This document shows, piece after piece, positions 8,786 to 17,497 of a stretch of 64,000 bases of DNA. Source of the DNA: Cyanobacteria bacterium FACHB-471 (GTDB lineage Bacteria > Cyanobacteriota > Cyanobacteriia > Elainellales > Elainellaceae); assembly GCA_014695345.1 (NCBI GenBank), contig JACJOC010000069.1, positions 1 to 64,000 on the forward strand. The letters run 5' to 3'. Numbering within the stretch: the first letter of the stretch is position 1; each line of letters opens with the position of its first letter. Made by a program: the position numbers and the translations under genes. Under the pieces are notes generated by a model, which did not search any database, had not been told where the DNA came from, and saw nothing but the letters and a program-made list of their open reading frames with translations.

Positions 8786-8905
8786 GGCGTTGCTGAATAT
8801 GGGTTTGATTCACGGATCTCAATCTCCTCTGTAGGGGCATGGCAATGCCATGCCCCATGAAATTCGTACATCACATCGGCAATGTCGGGCATTTGTAACC
8901 AGGGC
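8786..8905. mobile_element. Decayed MITE with IS1-like end
   Basis: It begins with GGCGTTGCTGAAT (8786-8798), close to the IS terminus at 122-110 and to the intact MITE at 10121. The centre holds GGGGCATGGC-AATGCCATGCCCC, the counterpart of the hairpin in the other MITE. The right end is only vaguely recognisable (about 8890-8905, ATTTGTAACCAGGGC). The copy looks old and no longer movable. Confidence 0.5.
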
Positions 8906-9033
8906 AGCATTTCTAATGTAGCGATACCGAAAGTGAGAATTATAGTTCTCATTAATTAAGTTGTGATTTGAAACAAGCATGACTTGGGTAGAACTCATAA
9001 AATGAAAACTGGGCAAATTAGCAGGACGCAGAC

Positions 9034-10116
9034 ATGAGGAAGCTGGGAATTTGGTTGGCTTTATTTTTCGTCACGCTAGTAGGAGTCATCACCGGGTGGA
9101 ACTGGCACGGAATTCAACTCCGACCTCAGATTTTAGAAACCAGCTTTCAGCAAAGTCCCGTCCGTTCGCGATCGCCCCAATCACGTGCAGAAATGCCTGC
9201 TGCGATCGAGGCACCCACCATCAACCCAGACCGAGTGCTGGCAGATGTCGAGGCACTTGCCTTTAAGCGACACAGCGAAGCAGAGCGGGGCCGTACCCGC
9301 GACTACATTGCCTCGGCTTTACGGGAAGCAGATTGGCTGCCCCAGTTCCAAACCTTCGAGAATGGCATTAATGTCGTGGCAGAGCGCCCAGGAACCGATC
9401 CGTCGGCTGGGGCAATCTTGGTTGCAGCACACTACGACTCCATAGAGCAATCGCCCGGTGTAGACGACAACGCTACTGGGGTTGCGGCTGTTCTGGAAAC
9501 GGCTCGCTTACTGGGGCAACTTCCCACTCCGCGAACACTCAAGCTTGCCCTATTTGACCTGGAAGAGGTCGGACTGCTGGGCAGTTTAGCCTACGCAGCA
9601 GATGATAGCCTGACCGAAAATTTAGAAGGCGCAATCGTGATGGATATGATTGGGTTCGCCTGTCACACCGAGGGTTGTCAGCAATATCCCGCTGGGCTGC
9701 CCATCAGCCCACCCACCAATCGGGGAGACTTTTTGGCGGTAATTGGCGATCGCGGTCACATGTCCCTGATCAACGCTTTCCATGAAACCAGTCAGTCAGA
9801 TTTGCCTCAGGTCTTGAGCTTACCGATTCCGCTGTTGGGACCGCTTACCCCTGATTTGTTGCGAAGCGATCATGCCCCCTTCTGGCAAAAGGGGATTGGC
9901 GCAGTCATGGTGACAGACACCGCCAACTACCGCAATCCTAACTATCACCAACCCACAGACACACTCGACAAGATCGATCGCCCTTTCCTAACCGGAGCAA
10001 CTCAATTAGTAATAAACGCCACAACCGCTTTATTGAGTACTCCAGGAAACCTGACCAATGATGCCGCTGCCCCTGCACCCAACCTGCTAGATGAAACGCC
10101 AACAACACCATTGTGA
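9034..10116 (+). CDS. Membrane-anchored or secreted M28 family metallopeptidase
   Basis: A 360-residue zinc aminopeptidase-like enzyme of family M28. Residues 5-22 form a signal anchor, so the enzyme faces the periplasm. The two-zinc site is visible: His133 in AAHYDS, Asp144 in GVDDNATG, Glu177/Glu178 in FDLEEVG, Asp204 in VMDMIGF and His305 in NPNYHQPTDT. Complete ligands argue for an active peptidase releasing N-terminal amino acids. Length agrees with bacterial M28 proteins. It is a single gene, followed four bases later by a MITE whose insertion sits next to the stop codon. Confidence 0.88.
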   Translation: MRKLGIWLALFFVTLVGVITGWNWHGIQLRPQILETSFQQSPVRSRSPQSRAEMPAAIEAPTINPDRVLADVEALAFKRHSEAERGRTRDYIASALREADWLPQFQTFENGINVVAERPGTDPSAGAILVAAHYDSIEQSPGVDDNATGVAAVLETARLLGQLPTPRTLKLALFDLEEVGLLGSLAYAADDSLTENLEGAIVMDMIGFACHTEGCQQYPAGLPISPPTNRGDFLAVIGDRGHMSLINAFHETSQSDLPQVLSLPIPLLGPLTPDLLRSDHAPFWQKGIGAVMVTDTANYRNPNYHQPTDTLDKIDRPFLTGATQLVINATTALLSTPGNLTNDAAAPAPNLLDETPTTPL

Positions 10117-10120
10117 AAAG

Positions 10121-10232
10121 GGCGTTGCAGATTTAATGAATGATTTTCGTAGGGGCACGGCAATGCCGTGCCCCCAAAGCAGGCGATTCGCACGTCAGGA
10201 ATTTCCGCGTCCTTCTCAATTTGTGCAACGCC
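10121..10232. mobile_element. 112-bp MITE with IS1-like ends and target duplication
   Basis: Terminal inverted repeats are GGCGTTGCA at 10121 and its complement ending at 10232. The flanks GTGAAAAG (10113-10120) and CTGAAAAG (10233-10240) are a 7-of-8 target duplication, in the 8-9 bp size range of IS1-family insertion. The inside is non-coding with a near-perfect palindrome GGGGCACGGC-A-ATGCCGTGCCCC at about 10152-10174. It probably depends on a transposase supplied in trans. Confidence 0.75.
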
Positions 10233-10369
10233 CTGAAAAGTAAGGGAAAGTGGGATTGCCTCTTTGCTCTTGAGCAAAATTTAGGGTTGATTTAATTCAT
10301 AGTTACTTAGCACAGCAGTATAGTATTTTGAGAGATAAGTAACAAAAGATAAATATCGGACTCATAAAT

Positions 10370-11092
10370 ATGCTCCTCTCTTCTCTTACTTCAACTTTGG
10401 CAAAACTTCTGCGTGGGTTGCTGCTAGCTGCTGTAGGACTGATTTTTGTTGCTCAAGTCAGCGCTGCACCTGCTTACGCTACAAGCGTTTACAGTATGCC
10501 GAGTCTAGCGACAGGTGATTCCACTTGGGTCGTTGACGAAGCAGAAATCTTAAGCCGTTTGAATGAAGGCAGAATCAGCGGTGAATTAGAAAAGCTCGCC
10601 CAATCGACAGGCAACGAAGTTCGATTTGTAACGGTGCATCGGCTCGATTATGGGGAAACGATCCAGAGCTTTACCGATCAGCTTTTTGAGCAGTGGTTCC
10701 CTACCCCTGAAGCGCAAGCCAATCAAACATTGCTGGTATTAGACAACGTCACTAATAATGTTGCGATTCGGACGGGCGATCGCGTCAAAGCAACCTTAAA
10801 TGATGAAATTGCCCAAAGTGTAGCCCAGGAAACTGTCATGGTGCCGTTGCGCCAAGACAACAAGTACAACCAGGCATTTTTGGATGCAAGCGATCGCCTG
10901 GTTGCGGTTCTTTCTGGTCAGCCTGATCCCGGACCACCTGTCGTAGACAACACCGTTTTGGTTGAGGGCACCTTCGCCACCCCTGAAGACACCGAAAAAA
11001 GCAATGCAACTGTCTGGGTTGTGGGTTTCCTAGTTGCCGCAACGGTCATTCCAATGGCAACTTACTACCTGTATCAAATTCTTCAGGGCTAA
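10370..11092 (+). CDS. psb32: Psb32-type TPM-domain protein (photosystem II repair)
   Basis: A 240-residue thylakoid or periplasmic membrane protein of the TPM_phosphatase (YgcG-like) family. In cyanobacteria this family is represented by Psb32, which protects photosystem II and speeds its repair. Residues 1-38 are a signal peptide ending near PAYA. VVDEAEILSRLNEGRISGEL opens the TPM domain (about 52-190). Residues about 214-234 are a C-terminal membrane helix ending in YYLYQILQG. Length and layout fit cyanobacterial Psb32. A strong hairpin terminator follows. Confidence 0.88.
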   Translation: MLLSSLTSTLAKLLRGLLLAAVGLIFVAQVSAAPAYATSVYSMPSLATGDSTWVVDEAEILSRLNEGRISGELEKLAQSTGNEVRFVTVHRLDYGETIQSFTDQLFEQWFPTPEAQANQTLLVLDNVTNNVAIRTGDRVKATLNDEIAQSVAQETVMVPLRQDNKYNQAFLDASDRLVAVLSGQPDPGPPVVDNTVLVEGTFATPEDTEKSNATVWVVGFLVAATVIPMATYYLYQILQG

Positions 11093-11099
11093 TTCTGTG

Positions 11100-11141
11100 A
11101 GGGAAATTTTTCGTTTGCTTAGCGAACAAAAAATTTCCCTT
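11100..11141. terminator. Terminator hairpin between psb32 and the DUF4346 gene
   Basis: A long inverted repeat: AGGGAAATTTTT and GAACAAAAAATTTCCC flank a CGTTTGCTTAGCG loop region. The T- and A-runs on both sides let it act for psb32 and for the convergent minus-strand gene. Confidence 0.75.
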
Positions 11142-11148
11142 GTTTACT

Positions 11149-11532
11149 TTAGTCCTGTATATATTCCTCCCCACTGACTAAGGCTGTCTCTGCCCGCACC
11201 AATTCTCTTCCCAGATAGGCAGCGTGGTCGAGGTAGTTGACCAGGGGAGGTTTCATTTCTTCAAATAGTTTGATGCAAAGTTCTTTAGCGGTTCTGCCGC
11301 TAAATACAGCGTTAGCCGTTCGCTCGACTTTGCCCCGCACAGGAATGGGTTTGCCTGTCTCTGGATCAAGTGCTAATCCTTTTTCACTGATTACGTTGGT
11401 GAAATGCTTGACGCAAATTAACTCCTCCTCCCGATCTAAGTAGATGATGAAATAACCACCTGGATCGAGCTCAATGTAGCGTTGGGAATGTTTGCGATCG
11501 ATTTCGGCTAGTCGTTGAGCAATCTGATTCAT
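11149..11532 (-). CDS. DUF4346 domain protein
   Basis: A 127-residue soluble protein of a family (DUF4346) that I know mainly from cyanobacteria and from proteins related to pterin- or methyl-transfer enzymes. Recognisable stretches are HSQRYIELDPGGYFIIYLDR, ALDPETGKPIPVRGKVERT and FSGRTAKELCIKLFEE. The biochemical role is not established. It is convergent with psb32 and shares its terminator region. Start at ATG 11532. Confidence 0.75.
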   Translation of the reverse strand: MNQIAQRLAEIDRKHSQRYIELDPGGYFIIYLDREEELICVKHFTNVISEKGLALDPETGKPIPVRGKVERTANAVFSGRTAKELCIKLFEEMKPPLVNYLDHAAYLGRELVRAETALVSGEEYIQD

Positions 11533-11830
11533 AACTCTGTCAAACGGGCTGTTGTATATACAAAAGTTTTACTGGACTTAGAATTTTTGGGTTTCAAATT
11601 TCAGCTTGGAACAGGCTAATACGATTTTGAAATGCATCGTCTCGCTCGCTCGGACACTCTCCTCTGGCTCAAGCATTCCAGGTGGAATCCTTATCGTTTG
11701 TACGATGCGTATGCTTTTAGGTTTAGGTTTGTCAATTTCTAGTTTAAGGTCTTAAGGCAAGGCAAATTCATTCAATCAGGTGAGCTGTTGGGTGGATTGT
11801 GGAAGGAGGCGATCGCTAATTCTAAACACC

Positions 11831-12562
11831 ATGACTGATTCTTATTTGGGAAAGCTGTACGGCGTTGGCGTTGGTCCAGGTGATCCAGAGTTGATCACTT
11901 TGAAGGGGCTTCGCCTGCTGAAGTCCGTTCCTGTAGTTGCATTTCCGGCCGGGCTGCCTGGAAAATTGGGGATTGCAGAACGAATTGTACAGGAGTGGCT
12001 TCAGCCTGAGCAGGTACATTTGGCGCTAAATTTTCCTTACGTGCAAGAGGCCAAAACTTTAACCGAAGCATGGCAAGCAGCAGCCGAGCAGGTTTGGCAA
12101 TACCTGATGCAGGGGCAGGACGTAGCATTTGTGTCCGAAGGAGATGTGAGCTTTTACAGCACCTTTACCTATCTGGCGCAAACGCTGCTGCATTCTCATC
12201 CTGAAGTTGAGGTGCAGACGATCCCTGGCATTTGTTCGCCGCTGGCAGCAACGGCAGCACTGGGACTTCCATTGACTCTCTGGAATCAGCGACTGATGGT
12301 TTTGCCTGCTCTTTACACCGTTGCAGATTTGGAAACTGCGATCGCCACTGCCGACGTAGTCGTTTTACTAAAGGTAAGTTCTGTCTATGAGCAGGTCTGG
12401 GCAGTGCTCAATCGGCACGGACTGCTTCAGCAAAGCTATGTGGTAGAACGAGCTACATTACCTGAGCAGGTAATCTATGCTGATCTAAGCGATCGCCCCC
12501 AGCTCAAACTCCCCTACTTTTCTTTACTGATCGTCCAGGTTCACCGGGCGGATTTAGGATAA
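11831..12562 (+). CDS. cobI: Precorrin-2 C20-methyltransferase
   Basis: SAM-dependent tetrapyrrole methylase that adds the C20 methyl group in corrin (cobalamin) synthesis. GKLYGVGVGPGDPELITLKG is the family N-terminus with the glycine-rich SAM loop. VAFVSEGDVSFYSTFTYL and TIPGICSPLAATAALGLPL are further conserved sites. The ATG at 11831 gives a normal length of 243 residues. An in-frame GTG at 11780 would add 17 unconserved residues. GGAGG lies 21 bases before the ATG, which is far for a ribosome site. No other cob gene is adjacent, as is common in cyanobacteria. Confidence 0.9.
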   Translation: MTDSYLGKLYGVGVGPGDPELITLKGLRLLKSVPVVAFPAGLPGKLGIAERIVQEWLQPEQVHLALNFPYVQEAKTLTEAWQAAAEQVWQYLMQGQDVAFVSEGDVSFYSTFTYLAQTLLHSHPEVEVQTIPGICSPLAATAALGLPLTLWNQRLMVLPALYTVADLETAIATADVVVLLKVSSVYEQVWAVLNRHGLLQQSYVVERATLPEQVIYADLSDRPQLKLPYFSLLIVQVHRADLG

Positions 12563-12722
12563 GGATGAAGAAAAAACTACAAGGGATATCCAGATGTTCC
12601 CGCTCCTGGGCTGTCAGACAGGAACGTAAATCTAGTACGCTTGGTCAGTACGCTTGGTCGCTATCTACCCCATTCATCTGAAATTCCTTGCCCCCTAGCT
12701 TGAACAGAGTCCTCCACTTGCT

Positions 12723-13757
12723 ATGTTCCGATCTTCCTTCGCTCGCTCTATTGGCCCAACCCTGAGTCAGGTTGTGCGTCAGCCTGGCTGGATTGCAACT
12801 GCCCTCTCGATAGGTGTTCATGGGCTGCTGTGGGGTGTTCTGCCAATTTTGCCGTCTTCGTTTTTGGCGGAAGAGGCAGATGATCAGCGCACCGTTGGGG
12901 TTGTAGAGCTATCGCCCGAGGAGCTAGCCCGCGTTCCAGATTTCTCCACGCCAAGTCTGGAACTGCCACCGCTTTCCGAGTCTGATTTATATTCGCTCAC
13001 GCCGGTGCCCAATCAGGCTCCGCCGTCTCAGCTTTTTCCGCCGTTTCCACCCTTTTCGCCCGATCTTTATCCACCCTATGAACCGCCACCTGGTCCCCCA
13101 GCAACCAGACAGGCACCCTCTACCTCTATCTCTCCTTCACCGTCGCCATCGCTGTCTGCTTCTCCCTCACCGTCGCCTTCACCCGGAACCGTTGCACCGA
13201 CCAACCCTGGCATTGCTCGAAATCCTGATTTAGATACTCTCACAGGCAGGGCGGGTACAGGTCCAAGTCCTTCGCCCGAAGGCCCATCTCCTCAAGACAA
13301 CCGCACCGCAGAACAGCGACTACAGGATTCAATTGCTCAACGCCGAGCGGCGATCGCTCGTCTGGGCGCTGACTCTAGCGGGACGACCCAGGAGGAAGCC
13401 AGAACAACCTTCGTTGAATGGTTTGAAACTCAGGTCGAAGAGGGAGCCGATAGTGAATGGAAGTCGATGGAAATTGCTGCGGTCTATCCGGCAGAAGCTT
13501 GTCCACTAGAAGTTGAACCTGCGGCTGTGTATGGAGTCGTGGTAGACAATGAGAATAAGCTGGTTGGCGAACCCAAACTGGTTCAAAGCTCTGGCTATCA
13601 GTTATTTAATCAGAAAGCGTTGGAGACAGTTGCCACTTACGAGTTTGAGAACGAATCGGATGCCAATCAGGTTTACGTGGTCACGGTCAAATTTGACCAC
13701 ACCGCTGAATCTTGTCAGGCTCCTGCTCCACAAGCCGACGAACCACCTGCGGGTTAG
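12723..13757 (+). CDS. TonB-like energy transducer
   Basis: A 344-residue TonB-type protein. A short cytoplasmic N-terminus is followed by a membrane helix at about 22-43 (GWIATALSIGVHGLLWGVLP), whose His is the position typical of TonB helices. A Pro/Ser-rich periplasmic spacer (about 80-200) includes repeated SPSPSPS blocks. The globular C-terminus (about 235-335) contains YGVVVDNENKLVGEPKLVQS, the TonB fold. It should transmit proton-motive force to outer membrane receptors. No ExbB/ExbD or receptor gene is nearby. Two Cys (in EACPLE and ESCQ) may form a disulfide. Confidence 0.8.
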   Translation: MFRSSFARSIGPTLSQVVRQPGWIATALSIGVHGLLWGVLPILPSSFLAEEADDQRTVGVVELSPEELARVPDFSTPSLELPPLSESDLYSLTPVPNQAPPSQLFPPFPPFSPDLYPPYEPPPGPPATRQAPSTSISPSPSPSLSASPSPSPSPGTVAPTNPGIARNPDLDTLTGRAGTGPSPSPEGPSPQDNRTAEQRLQDSIAQRRAAIARLGADSSGTTQEEARTTFVEWFETQVEEGADSEWKSMEIAAVYPAEACPLEVEPAAVYGVVVDNENKLVGEPKLVQSSGYQLFNQKALETVATYEFENESDANQVYVVTVKFDHTAESCQAPAPQADEPPAG

Positions 13758-13773
13758 GTCTACTCAAAGCTGA

Positions 13774-14535
13774 TTATTCCAGCAGGTCAGATTCTTCGCG
13801 CACAATCTTGTCGTAGAGCGGCTGAAAGCAAAACCAGCCAGAATAGGGCGTACCGACCTGAGTTTGGGCAAGCTGAGCAATTTCTGGCTTGATCAGGATA
13901 GGCTTGCCTGCCGCTTCTGCCATCATCTGCACCTGGCAGGATCGCTCCATCGTGATAAACCACCAGGCAGCTTCATCAACGGAATGCCCGACAGTTAATA
14001 GTCCGTGATTTTGTAGGATGACAGCTTTGCGATCGCCCAGAGTTGCGGCAATGCGATCGCCCTCAGAAGTATCCAGCACCACACCCGTATAGTCTGAAAA
14101 CACCGCATGGTCTTGATAAAACGAGCAGGCATCTTGGGTTAGGGGATCAAGCGTCCTGCCAAACGTAGACCACGCCTTGCCATAGGTCGAGTGAGAATGC
14201 GCCGCCGCTACAACATCAGGGCGATGAGCATGAATCGGTGCATGAATCGCAAAAGCTGCCTGGTTAACGGGCTGATTTCCCTTAATGACATCACCGTCAC
14301 TGCTGACCAGAATCAGATCAGACACCCGAATTTGACCAAAATACATGCCAAAGGGATTGACCCAAAAGTGGTCAGGAAATTCGGGATCGCGTACTGTAAT
14401 GTGTCCTGCGATGCCTTCATCAAAACCATAGCGAGCGAACAAACGAAATGCAGCTGCCAAGCGCTGCTTGCGGTGTAGTCGTTCGTCTTCAACGCGCTCA
14501 AATACGGGAGGTTGGGGAAGAGCAAATTCTGACAT
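13774..14535 (-). CDS. Class II aldolase/adducin family protein
   Basis: A 253-residue zinc-dependent aldolase-like protein. APIHAHRPDVVAAAHSHSTY carries the His-x-His zinc pair, and VILQNHGLLTVGHSVDEAAW carries the third His. The segment GIAGHITVRDPEFPDHFWVN is the substrate phosphate or loop region. Family members cleave fuculose- or ribulose-phosphates or decarboxylate small acids, and this subgroup often has no proven substrate. It is convergent with the TonB-like gene, with 16 bases between the ends. Confidence 0.85.
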   Translation of the reverse strand: MSEFALPQPPVFERVEDERLHRKQRLAAAFRLFARYGFDEGIAGHITVRDPEFPDHFWVNPFGMYFGQIRVSDLILVSSDGDVIKGNQPVNQAAFAIHAPIHAHRPDVVAAAHSHSTYGKAWSTFGRTLDPLTQDACSFYQDHAVFSDYTGVVLDTSEGDRIAATLGDRKAVILQNHGLLTVGHSVDEAAWWFITMERSCQVQMMAEAAGKPILIKPEIAQLAQTQVGTPYSGWFCFQPLYDKIVREESDLLE

Positions 14536-14906
14536 TGCAATCCTCAGTGGTTAAATTGCAGTAGGAACTACTCAGTATAGACCCCTCAATCCTAAAGCAA
14601 TTTATTCAAAACTTAAGTCTGCTTGTACAGGTACAATTCATTGCGTCTCTGTCAGAGCATCTACCATCGCAACAAATTTTTAATCTCTATCAACCCGTCT
14701 TTTCAGAAAGCTAGCACTGCTAAAAATAATAAAAACAACACTTCCAGGAAGGGGATGAAACGCAAAGGGAAAAAACCAATCAACTTCTACTCCCTCTTTC
14801 CCTTAGCCTAAAAGCATTGCAGACCTAAAAGAGGTTCCAGGGCAAACCCCGAATAATCTTTTACGGAATGAATTTAGCAAAGAAATGCCAAACTCATCCG
14901 GAGGAA
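14536..14906. other. Intergenic, nothing recognised
   Basis: About 370 bases, AT-rich, between the start of the aldolase gene and the end of the 71-residue gene. Short open frames are present, but none has a ribosome site or family resemblance. Confidence 0.5.
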
Positions 14907-15122
14907 TTATGAGTTGACGAGGAGATAATGAAGTTCGTCTGCTTCACGTGACTCCTGACGAATTTGCCCTTCCATTGCCGCCTGTTGGAGCTTGATAAAG
15001 GCATTCAGGTCTTCCCAGCCATACTTGGTCTGCTGGAGCAGTCTCCGCAGCTGATCTTCCGCCTCTAAAGGCAGGTAGCCAGTTTCCAGCGTTTGTCCGA
15101 CGATTTCACGAATAGAAGTCAT
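14907..15122 (-). CDS. Small conserved cyanobacterial protein
   Basis: A 71-residue soluble helical protein: IREIVGQTLETGYLPLEAED, then QLRRLLQQTKYGWEDLNAF and LQQAAMEGQIRQESRE. I know close relatives only as hypothetical cyanobacterial proteins of about this length, often with the pattern GYL-x-x-EAE-x-QLR-x-LL. Function is unknown. It is a single gene, and its start at ATG 15122 is preceded by a TCTCAAGAGT stretch without a clear ribosome site. Confidence 0.65.
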   Translation of the reverse strand: MTSIREIVGQTLETGYLPLEAEDQLRRLLQQTKYGWEDLNAFIKLQQAAMEGQIRQESREADELHYLLVNS

Positions 15123-15509
15123 ACCAGTACTCTTGAGAGTTAGAGCAGATTTAGATAGAGCTTTGGAGCTAGATTTTTGAGCGGCGATCGCTCTGTGATC
15201 TAGATCGGGCAGTGCTTCACATTTACATCAAGAAGTGTTTACAGTCCTTCAGGTTCCCGAATTGGTGAAATTACTGATAAAGCAGTGAATCGCACAGCCA
15301 GAGCGGCTTTGAGGTGAATAGAAAGCGCTTGCCAGCGTGAACTTGCTTAAGAAATGCTGTGCAAACTCGACTTTCTCATAGGCATACTGTAATGCATCCT
15401 TGTAGAAGCTAGCGTATCTCATATCACAATTTTGATGAGAATTTTCGCCAAAATTGAGATAAAACGCTCTAGCCTAAACTTTATTTCCTGTGCTATGTAC
15501 GATGATAAC
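15123..15509. other. Intergenic with one inverted repeat
   Basis: About 390 bases. The only structure I see is CAATTTTG ... CAAAATTG at about 15426-15457, which could end the minus-strand hydrolase transcript only if that transcript reads further, since the hydrolase stops at 15510. No gene is recognised. Confidence 0.45.
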
Positions 15510-16757
15510 CTAATAGATCTTGTCTAACTTCAGCAGCGTGTGCAATAGCACATTTGCACCCTGAACGCACTGTTGGGGAGAAGTGTATTCGGCTTCGGAG
15601 TGACTAACCCCCGATTGGCTAGGCACAAAAATCATGCCCATGTCGGTGATTCGACCAACTTCCAGGGCATCGTGTCCGGCACGGCTGGGCAGGTAGCAGT
15701 AGCTTAGCCCTAGTTCTCGGCAGACTAATTCGATCGTGTCTTGAATCTGGGGCATTGCGGGAGTGGGTTCAACATTAAGCAGCGGCGTGATTTGAATGGC
15801 GGTGTGGGTGGCGGCGGCGATCGCTTCCACAGCCTGCTTGAGCTGCATCCGCATTTGATTCAGGCAGTTTTTCGACAAGTCGCGCATGTCTACGGTTAGC
15901 TCGACCTGACCGGGCACAATATTTACCGCGTTTGGGGAAACTGTCAGGTAGCCAACGGTAGCAACGGGTCGGCTAGGCATCTGTCGGGCAATTTCCTGAA
16001 CGGTTAGGACAATTTGGGCAGCAGCAACGAGGGCATCCTGGCGCGTATCCATTGGAGTCGTGCCTGCATGGTTTGCTTGACCTGTGATGGCGATCGCCTC
16101 ACGCACCATCCCGACAACACCCTGGACAACTCCGATTTCAGCTTGAGTGTTTTCTAAGACTGCGCCTTGCTCGACGTGCAGTTCTACAAAGGCGGTCAGG
16201 TCTGCGCGAGTGCGTTTGGCGGTAGCCAGGTCATCCCAGTTGCCGCCCAGGTTTTCCAGGCACGCCTGGATTGATTCGCCTACTTTGGGTTTGTACTGTT
16301 CAGGAGCGTTAAGCAGAACGGTTCCAGCGATCGCCTGAGAACCGATCATGCTGCTCTCCTCATCGGTGAAAACAATGACTTGAATCGGATGCCTTGGGCG
16401 CAGATCATTGTCCCGCAAGGTTCGTACCACCTCAATCCCAGCCAGCACACCCAAAACGCCATCAAAGCGTCCCCCTGATGGAACCGTATCAATGTGAGAG
16501 CCAGTCGCCAGGGCAGGGATGTTCTCTTTGCCAGCGTAGGTGCCGATCAGGTTTCCGGCTGCGTCTGTTTTGACGCTCATGCCTGCCTCAACCATCCACT
16601 GCTGCACCAGATAGCGAGCCTGCAAGTCTTCTGGGGTAAAGGCCAGGCGACAAATGCTGCCACTGGGCTGTTTACCAATTCGGGCTAGACGATTGATGCT
16701 GTCGTTGAGGCGATCGCCATTAATAGAAAGGAGCGAAGTAGTAATCATCGGCTGCAT
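15510..16757 (-). CDS. Carbamoyl-amino-acid hydrolase / allantoate amidohydrolase (M20)
   Basis: A 415-residue two-metal amidohydrolase of the hydantoinase/carbamoylase family. ATGSHIDTVPSGGRFDG carries His88 and Asp99, VIVFTDEESSMIGSQA carries the Glu pair, and ELHVEQGAVLE is the third metal-site strand. GHDALEVGRI closes the C-terminal catalytic part. The enzyme cleaves N-carbamoyl amino acids, allantoate or ureidoglycine with release of CO2 and ammonia. It follows the hydantoin racemase gene by 8 bases, so they are one operon. No hydantoinase is visible here. A second Met at 16748 is an alternative start. Confidence 0.88.
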   Translation of the reverse strand: MQPMITTSLLSINGDRLNDSINRLARIGKQPSGSICRLAFTPEDLQARYLVQQWMVEAGMSVKTDAAGNLIGTYAGKENIPALATGSHIDTVPSGGRFDGVLGVLAGIEVVRTLRDNDLRPRHPIQVIVFTDEESSMIGSQAIAGTVLLNAPEQYKPKVGESIQACLENLGGNWDDLATAKRTRADLTAFVELHVEQGAVLENTQAEIGVVQGVVGMVREAIAITGQANHAGTTPMDTRQDALVAAAQIVLTVQEIARQMPSRPVATVGYLTVSPNAVNIVPGQVELTVDMRDLSKNCLNQMRMQLKQAVEAIAAATHTAIQITPLLNVEPTPAMPQIQDTIELVCRELGLSYCYLPSRAGHDALEVGRITDMGMIFVPSQSGVSHSEAEYTSPQQCVQGANVLLHTLLKLDKIY

Positions 16758-16765
16758 CCTGAAAG

Positions 16766-17497
16766 TTATTGGGGAGCAAAGGCAGACAGCATTCCCATAT
16801 AGGGTTTGGCGATCGGGTATGCCAGGTCGCCAACTTTACTGGTGGTCAATCCTAGGCTGACTAACATCTCCACAAATTTCACCGCCACACTCACACCATC
16901 AATTACTGGAATGCCAAGCTGGCTGCTGATCTCAGTCGCCAGGTCAGCCATGCCGCCACAGCCCAGGGCGATCGCCCCACAGCCATCTTCTTTTAGCGCA
17001 ATTTGGCACTCCTTTAGAATCATCGTTTTAGCGAATAAATCTGCTTCCAAACTGAGAACGGGCAGGTCAATAGCTCGAATTTTGCGACAAAAGTGAGTCA
17101 TGCCATAGCGCTCAACTAGGTGTTGGGCAATGATTTGAGTGCGGCTTAACGTCGTCACAATAGAAAATCCTGTTGCCACAAAGGTTGCGGCGTGCATAGC
17201 AGCTTCAGCAATTCCCAAAACCGGCCCTTTTGCCAATTCACGCGCTGCTAGCAGCCCTGGATCGCCAAAACAGGCAATCACATAACCATCAACACCCTCT
17301 CTTTCCCCTTTGCGAATTTCCTCCAAGATTCCTACCACACTGAGAGCTTCGTCGTAGTGTCCTTCGATCGAAGCTGGACCCGTGGTTGGATTGCAAGCAA
17401 TAATCTCAGTGCCAGGACTAGCGACTCTGCAAGCAGCGATGCCAATCTTTTCAGTCATGCTGGCAGTCGTGTTGGGGTTGATGACTTTGATTTTCAT
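16766..17497 (-). CDS. Hydantoin racemase / Asp-Glu racemase family
   Basis: A 243-residue racemase of the HyuA or Asp/Glu/hydantoin type. The N-terminus is IKVINPNTTASMTEKIG. Both catalytic cysteines are present: Cys76 in IACFGDPGL and Cys180 in ALGCGGMADL. It inverts 5-substituted hydantoins, so that both enantiomers can enter the hydantoin to carbamoyl-amino acid to amino acid route served by the downstream hydrolase. ATG 17497 is chosen over a TTG three codons upstream. The pair suggests salvage of nitrogen from hydantoins or purine-derived ureides. Confidence 0.88.
   Translation of the reverse strand: MKIKVINPNTTASMTEKIGIAACRVASPGTEIIACNPTTGPASIEGHYDEALSVVGILEEIRKGEREGVDGYVIACFGDPGLLAARELAKGPVLGIAEAAMHAATFVATGFSIVTTLSRTQIIAQHLVERYGMTHFCRKIRAIDLPVLSLEADLFAKTMILKECQIALKEDGCGAIALGCGGMADLATEISSQLGIPVIDGVSVAVKFVEMLVSLGLTTSKVGDLAYPIAKPYMGMLSAFAPQ

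Noticed and set aside
14623-14811. 62-codon frame rich in Lys and Asn
   Set aside because: Looks like chance in AT-rich DNA, with no resemblance to any protein and no ribosome site.
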